Below, in pieces: positions 36,501 to 48,387 of a DNA stretch of 64,000 bases. The notes below the pieces were generated by a model that was not told the origin of the DNA, made no database searches, and worked only from the letters and a program-made list of their open reading frames with translations. The position numbers and the translations under genes are program-made. The DNA is from Aristolochia californica. Lineage: Eukaryota > Streptophyta > Magnoliopsida > Piperales > Aristolochiaceae. The first letter of the stretch is position 1, and every line of letters begins with the position of its first letter. The stretch is taken from NCBI GenBank assembly GCA_029961685.1, contig JARWKL010000002.1:28426908-28490907 (forward strand), written 5' to 3'.

Positions 36501-37460
36501 CCCACCACATGTAAAACATGTTAGGATCAATTACAAATTTCTTTCTTATAAAATTCCACCAAGCTATTAGGGGTTGTACTAGTGGAATTCCCAAACATAG
36601 GTAACAAAACTTTGGAGTTCATTTTTAGTGCGCGAAAAAACTTTCTTCACTTACATTTTTTGTAGTTTTTAAATTTTTTTGCTTACATGAACTGTAAAAG
36701 TTTCATTTATTTACAAGAAAAGTGGGACAAGTTTGGATTTGAAAAAAAAGTGAACATCAAAAATGGAAATGCAAAAAGTGCCGAGAGAGATAATTCCAAA
36801 AAGTATCTCTGATTTTGAAGGATAGTCAAAAAGTGGGTTGTTTGGCTCTGGTAAATTTCCAACCACACGTTAATTTGAGAATTTAATTTTTTCTACTCCT
36901 TGAAATTTTTGGATCATTAGGTCATGTGTATCATCAACATGTTTCTGGCATGCAAGTCCACCACATTTAAAACATGTTAGGTTCAATTAGAAATCTTTTT
37001 TTTAGAAAATTCCACTAAGCTATTAGGGGTTGTACTAGTGGAATTTCCCAAACATGGATAACAAAACTTTGGGGTTCATTTATAGTGCGTGAAATAATTT
37101 TCTTCACTTACATTTATTATAGTTTTCAATTATTTTTGCATTCATGAACTCTTAAATTTTCATTTTTTTTTACGAGAAAAGTAGGACAAGTTTGGATATG
37201 AAAAAAAATTGAACATCCAAAATGGAAATGCATAGATGCTGAGAGAGATAATTCCAAAAACTTTTCTTGATTTTGAAATACAGGCAAAAAGTGGGTTGTT
37301 TGTCTCTGGTAAATATCCACCCTCATGTCAACTTGAGAATTTAATTTTTTCTTCTCCAAAATTTTGGATCATTAGGTCATTTGCATCTTCAACATGTTTT
37401 TGGCAAGCATACCGACCACATTAAAATCATGTTAGGATCAATTAGAAATCTCTTTCTTAT
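33520..37460 (+). repeat. Diverged higher-order segment, copy 1 (~6850 bp offset)
   Basis: Monomers anchored at 33777, 34235, 34692, 35148, 35606, 36064, 36518 and 36974 pair with 40627, 41085, 41541, 41999, 42456, 42913, 43370 and 43826 at offsets of 6849-6852 bp (15 monomers). Pair-specific variants include GGGGTTGAACTAG (33777/40627), TCCGATAAAAT (34235/41085), ACACA(G/A)ATTCTGAA (34692/41541), TTAGTGGTTGTACTAG with TTGATAAT (35148/41999) and GGGGTTCATTTATAG (36974/43826). Divergence is higher than in the 4107 bp pair. One member, 42456, is a hybrid. Confidence 0.8.
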
Positions 37461-38798
37461 AAAATTCCACCAAGCTATTAGGGGTTGTACTAGTGAAATT
37501 TTCCAAACATGGATAACAAAACTTTGGAGTACTTTTTTAGTGTGTGAAATAATTTTCTTCAGTTACATTTATTATAGTTTTCAAATTTTTTTGCACTCAA
37601 GAACTCTAAATTTTCATTTTGTTTATGGGAAAAGTGGGACAAGTTTGGATTTAAAAAAAAATTGAACATCCAAAATGGAAATGCACAAATATTGAGAGAG
37701 ATAATTCCAAAAATTATCTCTGACTTTGAAGGATAAGCAAAAAGTGTGTTGTTTGGCTCTGGTAAATATCCAACCACATGATAACTTGAGAATTTAATTT
37801 TTTCTACTCCTTGAAATTTTTTGATCATTAGGTCATTTGCATCTTCAACATGCTTTTGGCATGCGTACCCACCACATTTAAAACATGTTAGGATCAATTG
37901 GAAATCTCTTTCTTATAAAATTCCACCATGCTATTAGGGAATTACTAGTGGAACTGCCCAAACATTGATAACAAAACTTTGGAGTTCATTTTTAGTGCAT
38001 GAAATAATTTTCCTCACTTACATTTATTATAGTATTTAAATTTTTTTTCATACATGAACTTTAAAATTTTCATTTCGTTTACGGGAAAAGTCAGACAAGT
38101 TTGGATTTGAAAAAAAATTGAACATCCAAAATGGAAGTGCACAAATGCTGGGAGAAAAAATTCCGAAAAGTATCTCTGATTTTGATGGATAGGCAAAAAG
38201 TGGGTTGTTTGGCTCTGGTAAATATCCAACCACATGTTAACTTGAGAATTTAATTTTTTCTACACCTAAAAATTTTTGGATCATTAGGTCATTTCCATCT
38301 TCAACGTGTTTCTGGCATGATTATCCACCATATTTAAATCATGTTAGGATCAATTAGAAATATCGTTCTTATAAAATTCCACTAAGCAATTAGGGGTTGT
38401 ACTAGTGGAATTTCCCAAACATGGATAAGAAAACTTTGAAGTTCATTTTTGTAGTGCCTGAAATAATTTTCTTCACTTACTTTTATTTTAGTTTTCAAAT
38501 TTTTTTGCATACACGAAATCAGAAATTTTCGTTTTGTTTACGAGAAAACTGGGACAAGTTTGGATTTGAAAAAGAAATTGAACATCCAAAATGGAAATGC
38601 ACAAATGCTGGGTGAGATAATTCCAAAAAGTTTCTATGATTTTGAAAAATAGGGAAAAAGTGGGTTGTTTGGCTCTGGTAAATCCAACCACACGTTAACT
38701 TGAGAATTTAATTTTTTATACTCCTTGAAATTTTAAGATCATTAGGTCATTTGCATCTTCAACATGTTTGTGGTATGCATACCCGCCTTTTTTAAAAC
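35606..38798 (+). repeat. Complete seven-monomer HOR unit (3193 bp), unit 1
   Basis: Seven monomers in the order F-A-B-C-D-X-E, anchored at 35606, 36064, 36518, 36974, 37429, 37885 and 38341. Signatures are: F, TTTGTGGCATGC head plus CCCAAAGATGG; A, GTTTCTGTCCT head plus GAAATGATTTTCTTTACTT; B, TATTCAACATTTTTCTGGC head plus CAATTACA; C, CATGTGTATCATCAAC head plus GGGGTTCATTTATAG; D, GGCAAGCATACCGACC head; X, CCACCATGC plus AACATTGATAAC; E, TTTATTTTAG plus GAGAAAACTGGGAC. The same seven types in the same order recur at 45195-48387 with exactly the same total length. Confidence 0.82.
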
Positions 38799-40170
38799 AT
38801 GTTAGGATCAATTAGAAATCTCTTTCTTATAAAATTCCACCAAGCTATTAGGGTTTGTACTAGTGGAATTTCCCAAAGATGGATAACAAAACTTTGGAGT
38901 TCATTTTTAGTGCGTGAAATAATTTTCTTCACTTACAATTATTATAGTTTTCAAATTTTTTTGCATACATGAACTCTAAAATTTTCATTTTGTTTACTAA
39001 AAAAGTGGGACAACAATGGATTTGAAAAATATTGAACATCAAAAATGGAAATGCAAAAAGTGCTGAGAGAGATAATTCCAAAAAGTATCTCTGATTTTGA
39101 AGGAAAGGCAAAAAGTGGGTTGTTTGGCTCTGGTAAATATCCAACCACACGTTAACTTGAGAATTTAATTTTTTTTACTCCTTGAAATTTTTGGATCAAT
39201 AGGTCATTTGCATCTTCAACATGTTTCTGTCCTGCATACCCACCGCATTTAAAACATGTCAGGATCAATTTGAAATCTCTTCCATATAAAATTCCACCAA
39301 GCGATTTGGGGTTGTGATAGTGGAATTTCCCAAATATGGATAAAAAAATGTTGGAGTTCAGTTTTTGTGCGTGAAATGATTTTCTTTACTTACATTTATT
39401 ATATTTTTCAAATGTTTTTGCATCCATGAACTCTAAAATTTTCATTTTGTTTACGACAAAAGAGGGAAAAGTTCGGATTTGAAAACAAATTAAACTTCCA
39501 AAGTGGAAATGCACAAATACTGAGAGAGATAATTCCAAAAAGTATCTTTGGTTCTGAAGGATAGGCAAAAAGTGGGTTGTTTGCCTCAGGTAAAGATCCA
39601 ACCACATGTTAACTTGAGAATTTTATTTTTTCTACTCCTTGAAAATTTTGGATCATTAGGTCATTTGCAAATTCAACATTTTTTTGGCATCCATACCCAC
39701 ATTATTTAAAAGATGTTAGGATCAATTACAGATCTCTTTCTTATAAAATTCCACCAAGCTATTAGGGGTTGTACTAGTGGAATTTCCCAAACATTGAAAA
39801 CAAAACTTTGGAGTTCATTTTTAGTGTGTGAAAATTTTTTCTTAACTTACATTTATTATAGTTTTCAAATTTTTTTGCATACATGAACTCTCAAATTTTC
39901 ATTTTGTTTATGAGAAAAGTGGGACAAGTTTGGATTTTATAAAAAATTGAACATCCAATATGGAAATGCAAAAATTGTAGAGAGAGATAACTCCAAAAAG
40001 TATCTCTGATTTTGATGGATAGGCAAAAAGTGGGCTGTTTGGTTCTGGTAAATATCCAACCACAAGTTAAGTTGAGAATTTAAGTTTTTCTATTCCTTGA
40101 AATTTTTGGATCATTAGGTCATTTGCATCTTCAACATGTTTGTGGCATGCATACCCACAACATTTAAAAC
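38799..40170 (+). repeat. Partial HOR unit (F-A-B)
   Basis: Monomers 38799 (F, CCCAAAGATGG), 39256 (A, CTGTCCTGC and GAAATGATTTTCTTTACTT) and 39713 (B, AACATTTTTTTGGC and CAATTACAGATC) continue the order after unit 1. The order then breaks: the B monomer tail turns to GGGCTGTTTGGTTCTGG, a variant seen near 30440, and a block of other monomers follows. These monomers pair with 45195-46563 at an offset of 6394-6396 bp. Confidence 0.75.
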
Positions 40171-40369
40171 ATGTTAGGATCAATTAGAAATCTCTTTCTT
40201 ATAAAATTCTACCAAGCTATTAAGGGTTGTACTAGAGGATTTTTCCAAACATGGATAACAAAACTTTGGAGTTCATTTTTAGTGCATTAAATAATTTTCT
40301 TCACTTACATTTATTAAAGTTTTCAAATTTTTTTGCATACATGAACTCTAAAATTTTCATTTTGTTTAC

Positions 40370-43300
40370 GAGAAAAGTGGGACAAATTTCGATTTGAAAA
40401 AAATTGAACATCCCAAATGGAAATGCACAAATGCTGAGAGAAATAATTCCAAAAAGTCTCTCTGATTTTGAAGGATAGGCAAAAAGTGGGTTATTTGGCA
40501 CTAGTAAATAACCAACCACACGTCAACTTGAGAATTTAATTTTTTCTTCTCCTTGAAAATTTTCAATCATTAGGTCATTTGCATCTTCAACATGTTTTTG
40601 GCATGCATACCCACCCCATTTAAAACATGTTAGGATCACTTAAAAATCTCTTTCTTATAAAATTCCACCAAGCTATTAGGGGTTGAACTAGCGGAATTCC
40701 CCAAACATGGATAACAAAACTTTGGAGTTCATTTTGAGTGCGTGAAACAATTTTCTTCACTTGCATTTATTATAGATTTCATATTTTTTTGCATACATGA
40801 ACTCTAAAATTTTCATTTTGTTTATGAGAAAAGTGGGTCAAGTTTGGATTGGAAAAAAAATTGAACATAAAAAATTGAAATGCAAAAAGTGCTGAGAGAG
40901 ATAATTCCAAAAAGTATCTTTGATTTTGAAGGATCGGCAAAAAGTGGGTTGTTTGGTTCTCATAAATATCCAACCACACGTTAACTTGAGTATTTAATTT
41001 TTTCTACTCCATGAAATTTTTAGATCATTAGGTCATTTGCCTCTTTAGCAAGTTTTTGGCATGCATACCCACCACATTTAAAACATGTTAGGATCAATTA
41101 GAAAATTCTTTCCGATAAAATTCCACCAAACTATTAGGGGTTGTACTAGTGGAATTTTCCAAACATGGATAACAAAACTTTGGAGTTCATTTCGAGTGCA
41201 TGAAACAATTTTCTTCACTTACATTTATTAAAGTTTTCAAATTTTTTTGCATACATGAACTCTAAAATTTTCATTTTGCTTACGAGAAAGTGGGACAAGT
41301 TTGGATTTGAAAAAAAATTGAACAGCAAAAATGGAAATGTAAAAAGTGCTGAGAGAGATAATTCCACAAAGTATCTCTGATTTTGAAGGATAGGCAAAAA
41401 GTGGGTTGTTTGGTTCTGGTAAATATCCAACCACAAGTGAACTTGAGAATTTAATTTTTTCTACTCCATGAAATTTTTAGATCTTTAGGTCTTTGCCTCT
41501 TCAACATGTTTTTGGCATTCATACCCACCACATTTAAAACATGTTAGGATCAATTAGAAAACTCTTTCTAATAAAATTCCACCAAGCTATTAGGGGTTGT
41601 TCTAGTGGAATTTCCCAAACTTGGATAAAAAAACATTGGAGTTCATTTTTAGTGCGTGAAATAATTTTCTTCCCTTACATTTACTATAATTTTCTAATTG
41701 TTTTGCATACATGGACTCTAAAATATTCATTTTGTCTATGAGAAAAGTGGGACAAGTTTGGATTTAAAAAAAAAATCGAACATCCAAAATGGAAATACAC
41801 AAATTCTGAAAGTGATAATTCCAAAAAGTATCTCTGATTTTGAAGGATAGGCAAAAAGTGGGCAGTTTGGCTCTTGTAAATATCAACCCACATGTTAACT
41901 TGAGAATTTAATTTCTTCTACTCCTTCAAATTTTTGGATCATTAGGTCATTTGCATCTTCAACATGTTTTTGGCATGCATACCGACCACATTTAAAACAT
42001 GTTAGGATCAATTAGAAATCTCTTTCTTATAAAATTCCACCAAGTTATTAGTGGTTGTACTAGTGGAGTTTCCAAAACATGGATAAGAAAACTTTGGAGT
42101 TCATTTTTAGTGCGTGAAATTATTTTCTTCACTTACATTTCTTATAGTTTTCAAATTTTTTTGCCTACATGAACTCTAAAATTTACATTTTGTTTACAAG
42201 AAAAGGGGGTCTACTTTGGATTTGAAAAAAAATTGATAATAAAAAATGGAAATGCAAAAAGTGCTAAGAGAGATAATTCCAAAAAGTATCTCTGATTTTT
42301 AAGGATAGCCAAAACGGGGGTTTTTTGCTCTGGTAAACATCCAACCACACGTTAACTTGAGAATTTTATTTTTCATACTCCTTGAAATTTTTAGATCATT
42401 ATGTCATTTGCATCTTCAAAATGTTTGTGGCATGCATACCCACCTCATTTAAAACATGTTAGGATCAATTAGAAATCTCTTTCTTATAAAATTCCACCAA
42501 GCTATTAAGGGTTGTTCTAGTGGAATTTCCCAAATAGGGATAAAAAAACTTTGGAGATCATTTTTAGTGCGTGAAATAATTTTCTTCCCTTACATTTATT
42601 ATAGTTTTCAAATTGTTTTGCATACATGAACTCTAAAATTTTCATTTTGTTTACGAGAAAAGTGGGACAAGTTTGGATTTGAAAAAAAATTGAACATCAA
42701 AAAAGGAAATACACAAATTCAGAAAGTGATAATTCCAAAAAGTATCTCTGATTTTGAAGGATAGGCAAAAAGTGGGTTGTTTGGCTCTTGTAAATATCCC
42801 CCCACATGTTAACTTGAGAATTTAATTTCTTCTACTCCTTCAAATTTTTGGATCATTAGGTCATTTGCATCTTCAACATGTTTCTGTCCTGCATACCCAC
42901 CACATTTAAAACATGTTAGGATCAATTTGAAATCTCTTTCTTATAAAATTCCACCAAGCTATTTGGGGTTGTACTAGTGGATTTTCCCAAACATGGATAA
43001 CAAAATGTTGGAGTTCATTTTTTGTGCGTTAAATGATTTTCTTTACTTACATTTGTTATATTTTTCAAAATTTTTTGCATCCATGAACTGTAAAATTTTC
43101 ATTTTGTTTACGAGAAAAGTGGGACAAGTTTGGATTTGAAAAAAAATTGAACTTCCAAAATGGAAATGCGCAAATACTGAGAGAGATAATTCCAAAAAAA
43201 ATTATCTTTGGTTCTGAAGGATAGGCAAAAAGTGGGTTGTTTGGCTATGGTAAATATCCAACCACACGTTAACTTGAGAATTTTAGTTTTTCTACTCGTA

Positions 43301-44310
43301 ATTTTTGGATCATTAGGTAATTTGCATATTCAACATTTTTCTGGCATGCATACCCACCAGATTTAAAACAACTTAGGATCAATTACATATCTCTTTCTTA
43401 TAAAATTCCACCAAGCTATTAAGGGTTATACTAGTGGAATTTGCCAAACATTGATAACAAAACTTTGGATTTAATTTTTAGTGCGTGAAATAATTTTCTT
43501 CACTTACATTTATTATAGTTTTCAATTTTTTTTGCAGACATGAACTCTAATATTTTCAGTTTGTTTACGAGAAAAGTGGGACAAGTTTGGATTTAAAAAA
43601 AAAGTGAACATAAAAAATGGAAATGGACAAATTCTGAGGGAGATAATTCCGAAAAGTATATCTGATTTTGAAGGTTGGCTAAAAGTGGGTTGTTTGGCAC
43701 TAGTAAATATCCAACCACACGTTAACTTGAGAATTTAATTTTGTCTTCTCCTTGAAATTTTAGGATCATTAGGTCATGTGCATCATCAACAAGTTTCTGG
43801 CATGCAAGTCCACTACATTTAAAACATGTTAGGATCAATAAAAATCACTTTCTTAGAAAATTCCACTAAGATATTAGGGGTTTTACTAGTGGAATTTCCC
43901 AAGCATGGATAACAAAACTTTGGGGTTCATTTATAGTGCGTGAAATAATTTTCTTCACTTACATTTATTATAGTATTTAAATTTTTTTGCATATATGAAC
44001 TCTTAAATTTTCATTTTTTTTACAAGAAAAGTAGGACAAGTTTGGATTTGAAAAAAAATTGAACATCCAAAATGGAAATGCATAGATACTAAGAGAGATA
44101 GTTCCAAAAAGTTTTTCTGATTTTGAAGTACAGGCAAAAAGTGGGTTGTTTGGCTCTGGTAAATATCCAACCTCTCGTCAACTTGAGAATTTAATTTTTT
44201 CTACTCAAAATTTTTGGATCATTAGGTCATTTGCATCTTCAACATGTTTCTGGCAAGCATACCGACCACATTAAAAACAAGTTAGGATCAATTAGAAATA
44301 TCTTTCTTAT
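40370..44310 (+). repeat. Diverged higher-order segment, copy 2 (~6850 bp offset)
   Basis: Counterpart of 33520-37460. The match starts in the second half of the monomer anchored at 40171 (TTTCGATTTG, CATCCCAAATGG and CACGTCAACTTGAG are shared with the monomer at 33328). It ends in the head of the monomer at 44279 (GGCAAGCATACCGACC), whose body is instead X type (CCACCATGC, AACATTGATAAC). The monomer at 42456 has an F head, but its body matches the 41541 monomer. Confidence 0.78.
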
Positions 44311-45194
44311 AAAATTCCACCATGCTTATTATGGATTGTACTAGTGGAATTTCCCAAACATTGATAACAAAACTTTGGAGTTCATTTTTAGTGTGTGAAA
44401 TAATTTTTTTCACTTACATTTATTACAGTATTCAAATTTTTTTGCATACATGAACTCTAAAATTTTTATTTCGTTTACGAGAAAAGTGAGACAAGTTTGG
44501 ATATGAATAAAATTTTAACATCCAAAATGGAAGTACACAAATGCTGAGAGAGATAATTCCCAAAAGTATCTCTGATTTTGATGGATAGGCAAAAAGTGGG
44601 TTGTTTGGCTCTGGTAAATATCCAACCACACGTTAACTTGAGAATTTAATTTTATCTACACCAAGAAATTTTTGGATCATTAGGTCATTTCCATCTTCAA
44701 TATGTTTCTGGCATGCTTATCCACCATATTTAAATCATGTTAGGATCAATTAGAAATCTCGTTCTTATAAAATTCCACTAGGCTATTAGGGCTTCTACAA
44801 GCGGAATTTCCCAAACATGGATAAGAAAAGTTTGGATTTCATTTGTAGTGCGTGAAATAATTTTCTTCACTTACATTTATTTTAGTTTTCAAATTTTTTT
44901 GCATACACGAACTCAAAAATTTTTGTTTTGTTTACGAGAAAACTGGGACAAGTTTGGTTTAAAAAAAAAATTGAATATCCAAAATGGAAATGCACAAATG
45001 CTGAGAGAGATAATTCTAAAAAGTTTCTATGATTTTGAAAGATAGGCAAAAAGTGGGTTGTTTCGCTCTGATAAATATCCAACCACACGTTAACTTGAGA
45101 ATTTAATTTTTTGTACTCCATGAAATTTTTTAGATCATTAGGTTATTTGGATCTTCAACATGTTTGTGGCATGCATACCCACCTCATTTAAAAC
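42456..45194 (+). repeat. Shortened HOR unit with two hybrid monomers (six monomers)
   Basis: Anchors are 42456, 42913, 43370, 43826, 44279 and 44737. Types run F-head hybrid, A (CTGTCCTGC), B (TATTCAACATTTTTCTGGC), C (CATGTGCATCATCAAC, GGGGTTCATTTATAG), a D/X fusion, then E (TTTATTTTAG, GAGAAAACTGGGAC). In the D/X fusion the D head is joined to the X body, so one full monomer is missing relative to the seven-monomer order. The A-to-A distance to the next unit is 2739 bp, i.e. six monomers. Confidence 0.78.
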
Positions 45195-48100
45195 ATGTTA
45201 GGATCAATTAGAAATCTCTTTCTTATAAAATTCCACCAAGCTATTAGAGTTTGTACTAGTGGAATTTCCCAAAGATGGATAACAAAACTTTGGAGTTCAT
45301 TTTTAGTGCGTGAAATAATTTTCTTCACTTCCATTTATTATAGTTTTAAATTTTTTTTTCATACATGAACTCTAAAATTTTCATTTTTTTTACGTGAAAA
45401 GTGGGACAACTTTGGATTTGAAAGAAATTGAACATCAAATATGGAAATGCAAAAAGTGATGAGAGAGATAATTCCAAAAAGTATCTCTGATTTTGAAGGA
45501 AAGGCAAAAAGTGGGTTGTTTGGCACTGGTAAATATCCAACCACATGTTAACTTGAGAATTTAATTTTTTTTACTCCTTGATATTTTTGGATCAATAGGT
45601 CATTTGCATCTTCAACATGTTTCTGTCCTGCATACCCACCACATTTAAAACATGTTAGGATCAATTCGAAATCTCTTTCTTATAAAATTCCACCATGCTA
45701 TTTGGGGTTGTACTTTTGGAATTTCCCAAACATGGATAACAAAATGTTGGAGTTCATTTTTAGTGCGTGAAATGATTTTCTTTACTTACATTTATTATAT
45801 TTTTTAAATTTTTTTGCGTCGAAGAACTCTAAAATTTTATTTTGTTTACGAGAAAGTGGGACTAGTTTGGATTTGAAAAAAAATTGAACTTCCAAAATGG
45901 AAATGCACAAATACTGAGAGAGATAATTCTGAAAAGTATCTTTGGTTCTGAAGAATATGCAAAAGGTGGGTTGTTTGGCTCTGGTAAATATCCAACCACA
46001 CGTTAACTTGAGAATTTTATTTTTTCTACTCCTTGAAATTTTTGGATCATTAGGTCATTTGCATATTCAACATTTTTCTGGTGTGCATACCCACCACATT
46101 TAAAACATGCTAGGATCTATTACAGATCTCTTTCTTATAAAATTCCACCAATCTCTTAGGGGTTGTACTAGTGCAATTTCCCAAACATTGATAGTAAAAC
46201 TTTGGAGGTTATTTTTAGTGCGTGAAATAATTTCTTGACTTACATTTACTATAGTTTTCAAATTTTTTTGCATACATGAACTCTAAAATTTTCATTTTGT
46301 TTACAAGAAAAGTGGGACAAGTTTGGATTTAAAAAAAAAATTGAACATAAAAAATTGAAATGGACAAATTCTGAGGGAGATAATTCTGAAAAGTATATCT
46401 GATTTTGAAGGATAGGCTAAAAGTGGGTTGTTTGGCTCTAGTAAATATCCAACCACACGTTAACTTGAGAATTTAATTTTGTCTACTCATGGAAATTTTT
46501 GGATCATTAGGTCATGTGCATAATCAACAAGTTTTTTGCATGCAAGTCCACCACATTTAAAACATGTTAGGATCAGTTAGAAATCTCTTTCTTAGAAAAA
46601 TCCACTAAGCTATTAGGGGTTGTACTAGTGGAATTTCCCAAACATGGATAACAAAACTTTGGGGTTCATTTATAGTGCGTGAAATAATTTTCTTCACTTA
46701 CTTTTATTATAGTTTTCAAATTTTTTTGCATACATGAACTCTTAAATTCTCATTTTTTTTATGAGAAAAGTGGGACAAGTTTTGATTTGAAAAACAATTG
46801 AACATCCAAAATGGAAATACACAGATGCTGAGAGAGATAATTCCAAAAAAATTTTCTGATTTTGAAGTACAGGCAAAAAGTGGGTTGTTTGGCTCTGGTA
46901 AATATCCAACCTCACGTCAACTTGAGAATTTAATTTTTCAACTCGAAATTTTTGGATCATTAGGTCATTTGCATCTTCAACATGTTTCTGGCAAGCATAC
47001 CGACCACATTTAAAACATGTTTGGATCAATTAGAAATCTCTTTCTTATAAAATTCCACCAAGCTATTAGGCGTTGTACTAGTGGAATTTCCCAAACATGG
47101 ATAACAAAAATTTGGAGTACATTTTTAGTGTGTGAAATAATTTTCTTCACTTACATTTATTATAGTTTTCAAATTTTTTTGCACTCATGAACTCTAAAAT
47201 TTTCATTTTATTTACGGGAGAAGTGGGACAAGTTTGGATTTGAAAAAAAAATATAACATCCAAAATGGAAATACACAAATGTTGTGAGAGATAATTCCAA
47301 AAATTATCTCTGATTTTGAAGGATAGGCAAAAAGTGTGTTGTTTAGCTCCGGTAAATATCCAACCACACAAAAACTTGAGAATATAATTTTTTCTACTCC
47401 TTCAATATTTTTTATTATTAGGTCATCTGCATCTTCAACATGTTTCTGGCATGCGTACCCACCACATTTAAAATATGTTAGGATCAATTGCAAATATCTT
47501 TCTTATAAAATTCCACCATGCTATTAGGGATTGTACTAGTGGAATTTCCCAAACATTGATAACAAAACTTTGGAGTTCATTTTTAGTGCGTGAAATAATT
47601 TTCTTCACTTACATTTATTATAGTATTCAAATTGTTTTGCATACATGAACTCTAAATTTTCATTTCGTTTACGAGAAAAGTGAGAGAAGTTTGGATTTGA
47701 AAAAAAAATTAACATCCAAAATGGAAGTGCACAACTGCTGAGAGAGGTAATTCCAAAAAGTATCTCTGATTTTGATGGATAGGTAAAAAGTGGGTTGTTT
47801 GGCTCTGGTAAATATCCAACCACAAGTTAACTTGAGAATTTAATTTTTTCTACTCCTTGAAATTTTTGGAGCATTAGGTCATTTGCATCTTCAACATGTT
47901 TCTGGCATGCATACCCACCACAATTGAAACATGTTAGGATCAATTATAAATATGTTTCTTATAAAATTCCACCAACCTATTTGGGGTTGCACTAGTTGAA
48001 TTTCCCAAACATGGATACGAAAACTTTGGAGTTCATTTGTGGTGCGTGAAATAATTTTCTTCACTTACATTTATTTTAGCTTTCAAATTTTTTTGCATAC

Positions 48101-48387
48101 TCGAACTCTGAAATTTTCGCTTTGTTTACGAGAAAACTGGGATAAGTTTGGATATGAAAAAAAATTGAACATCCAAAATGGAAGTGCAAAAATACTGAGA
48201 GAGATAATTTTGAAAAGTTTCTCTGATTTTGAAGGATAGGCAAAAAGTGGGATGTTTGGCTCTGGTAAATATCCAACCACAAGTCAACTTGAGAATTTAA
48301 TTTGTTCTACTGCTTGAAATTTTTGGATCACTAGGCCATTTGGATCTTCAACATGTTTCTGGCATGCATACCCACCACATTTAAAAC
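45195..48387 (+). repeat. Complete seven-monomer HOR unit (3193 bp), unit 2
   Basis: Monomers 45195 F, 45652 A, 46107 B, 46564 C, 47017 D, 47475 X and 47931 E. All seven type signatures listed for 35606-38798 are present. Offsets to the matching monomers of unit 1 are 9588-9590 bp throughout, i.e. 21 monomers or three seven-monomer periods. Confidence 0.82.
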
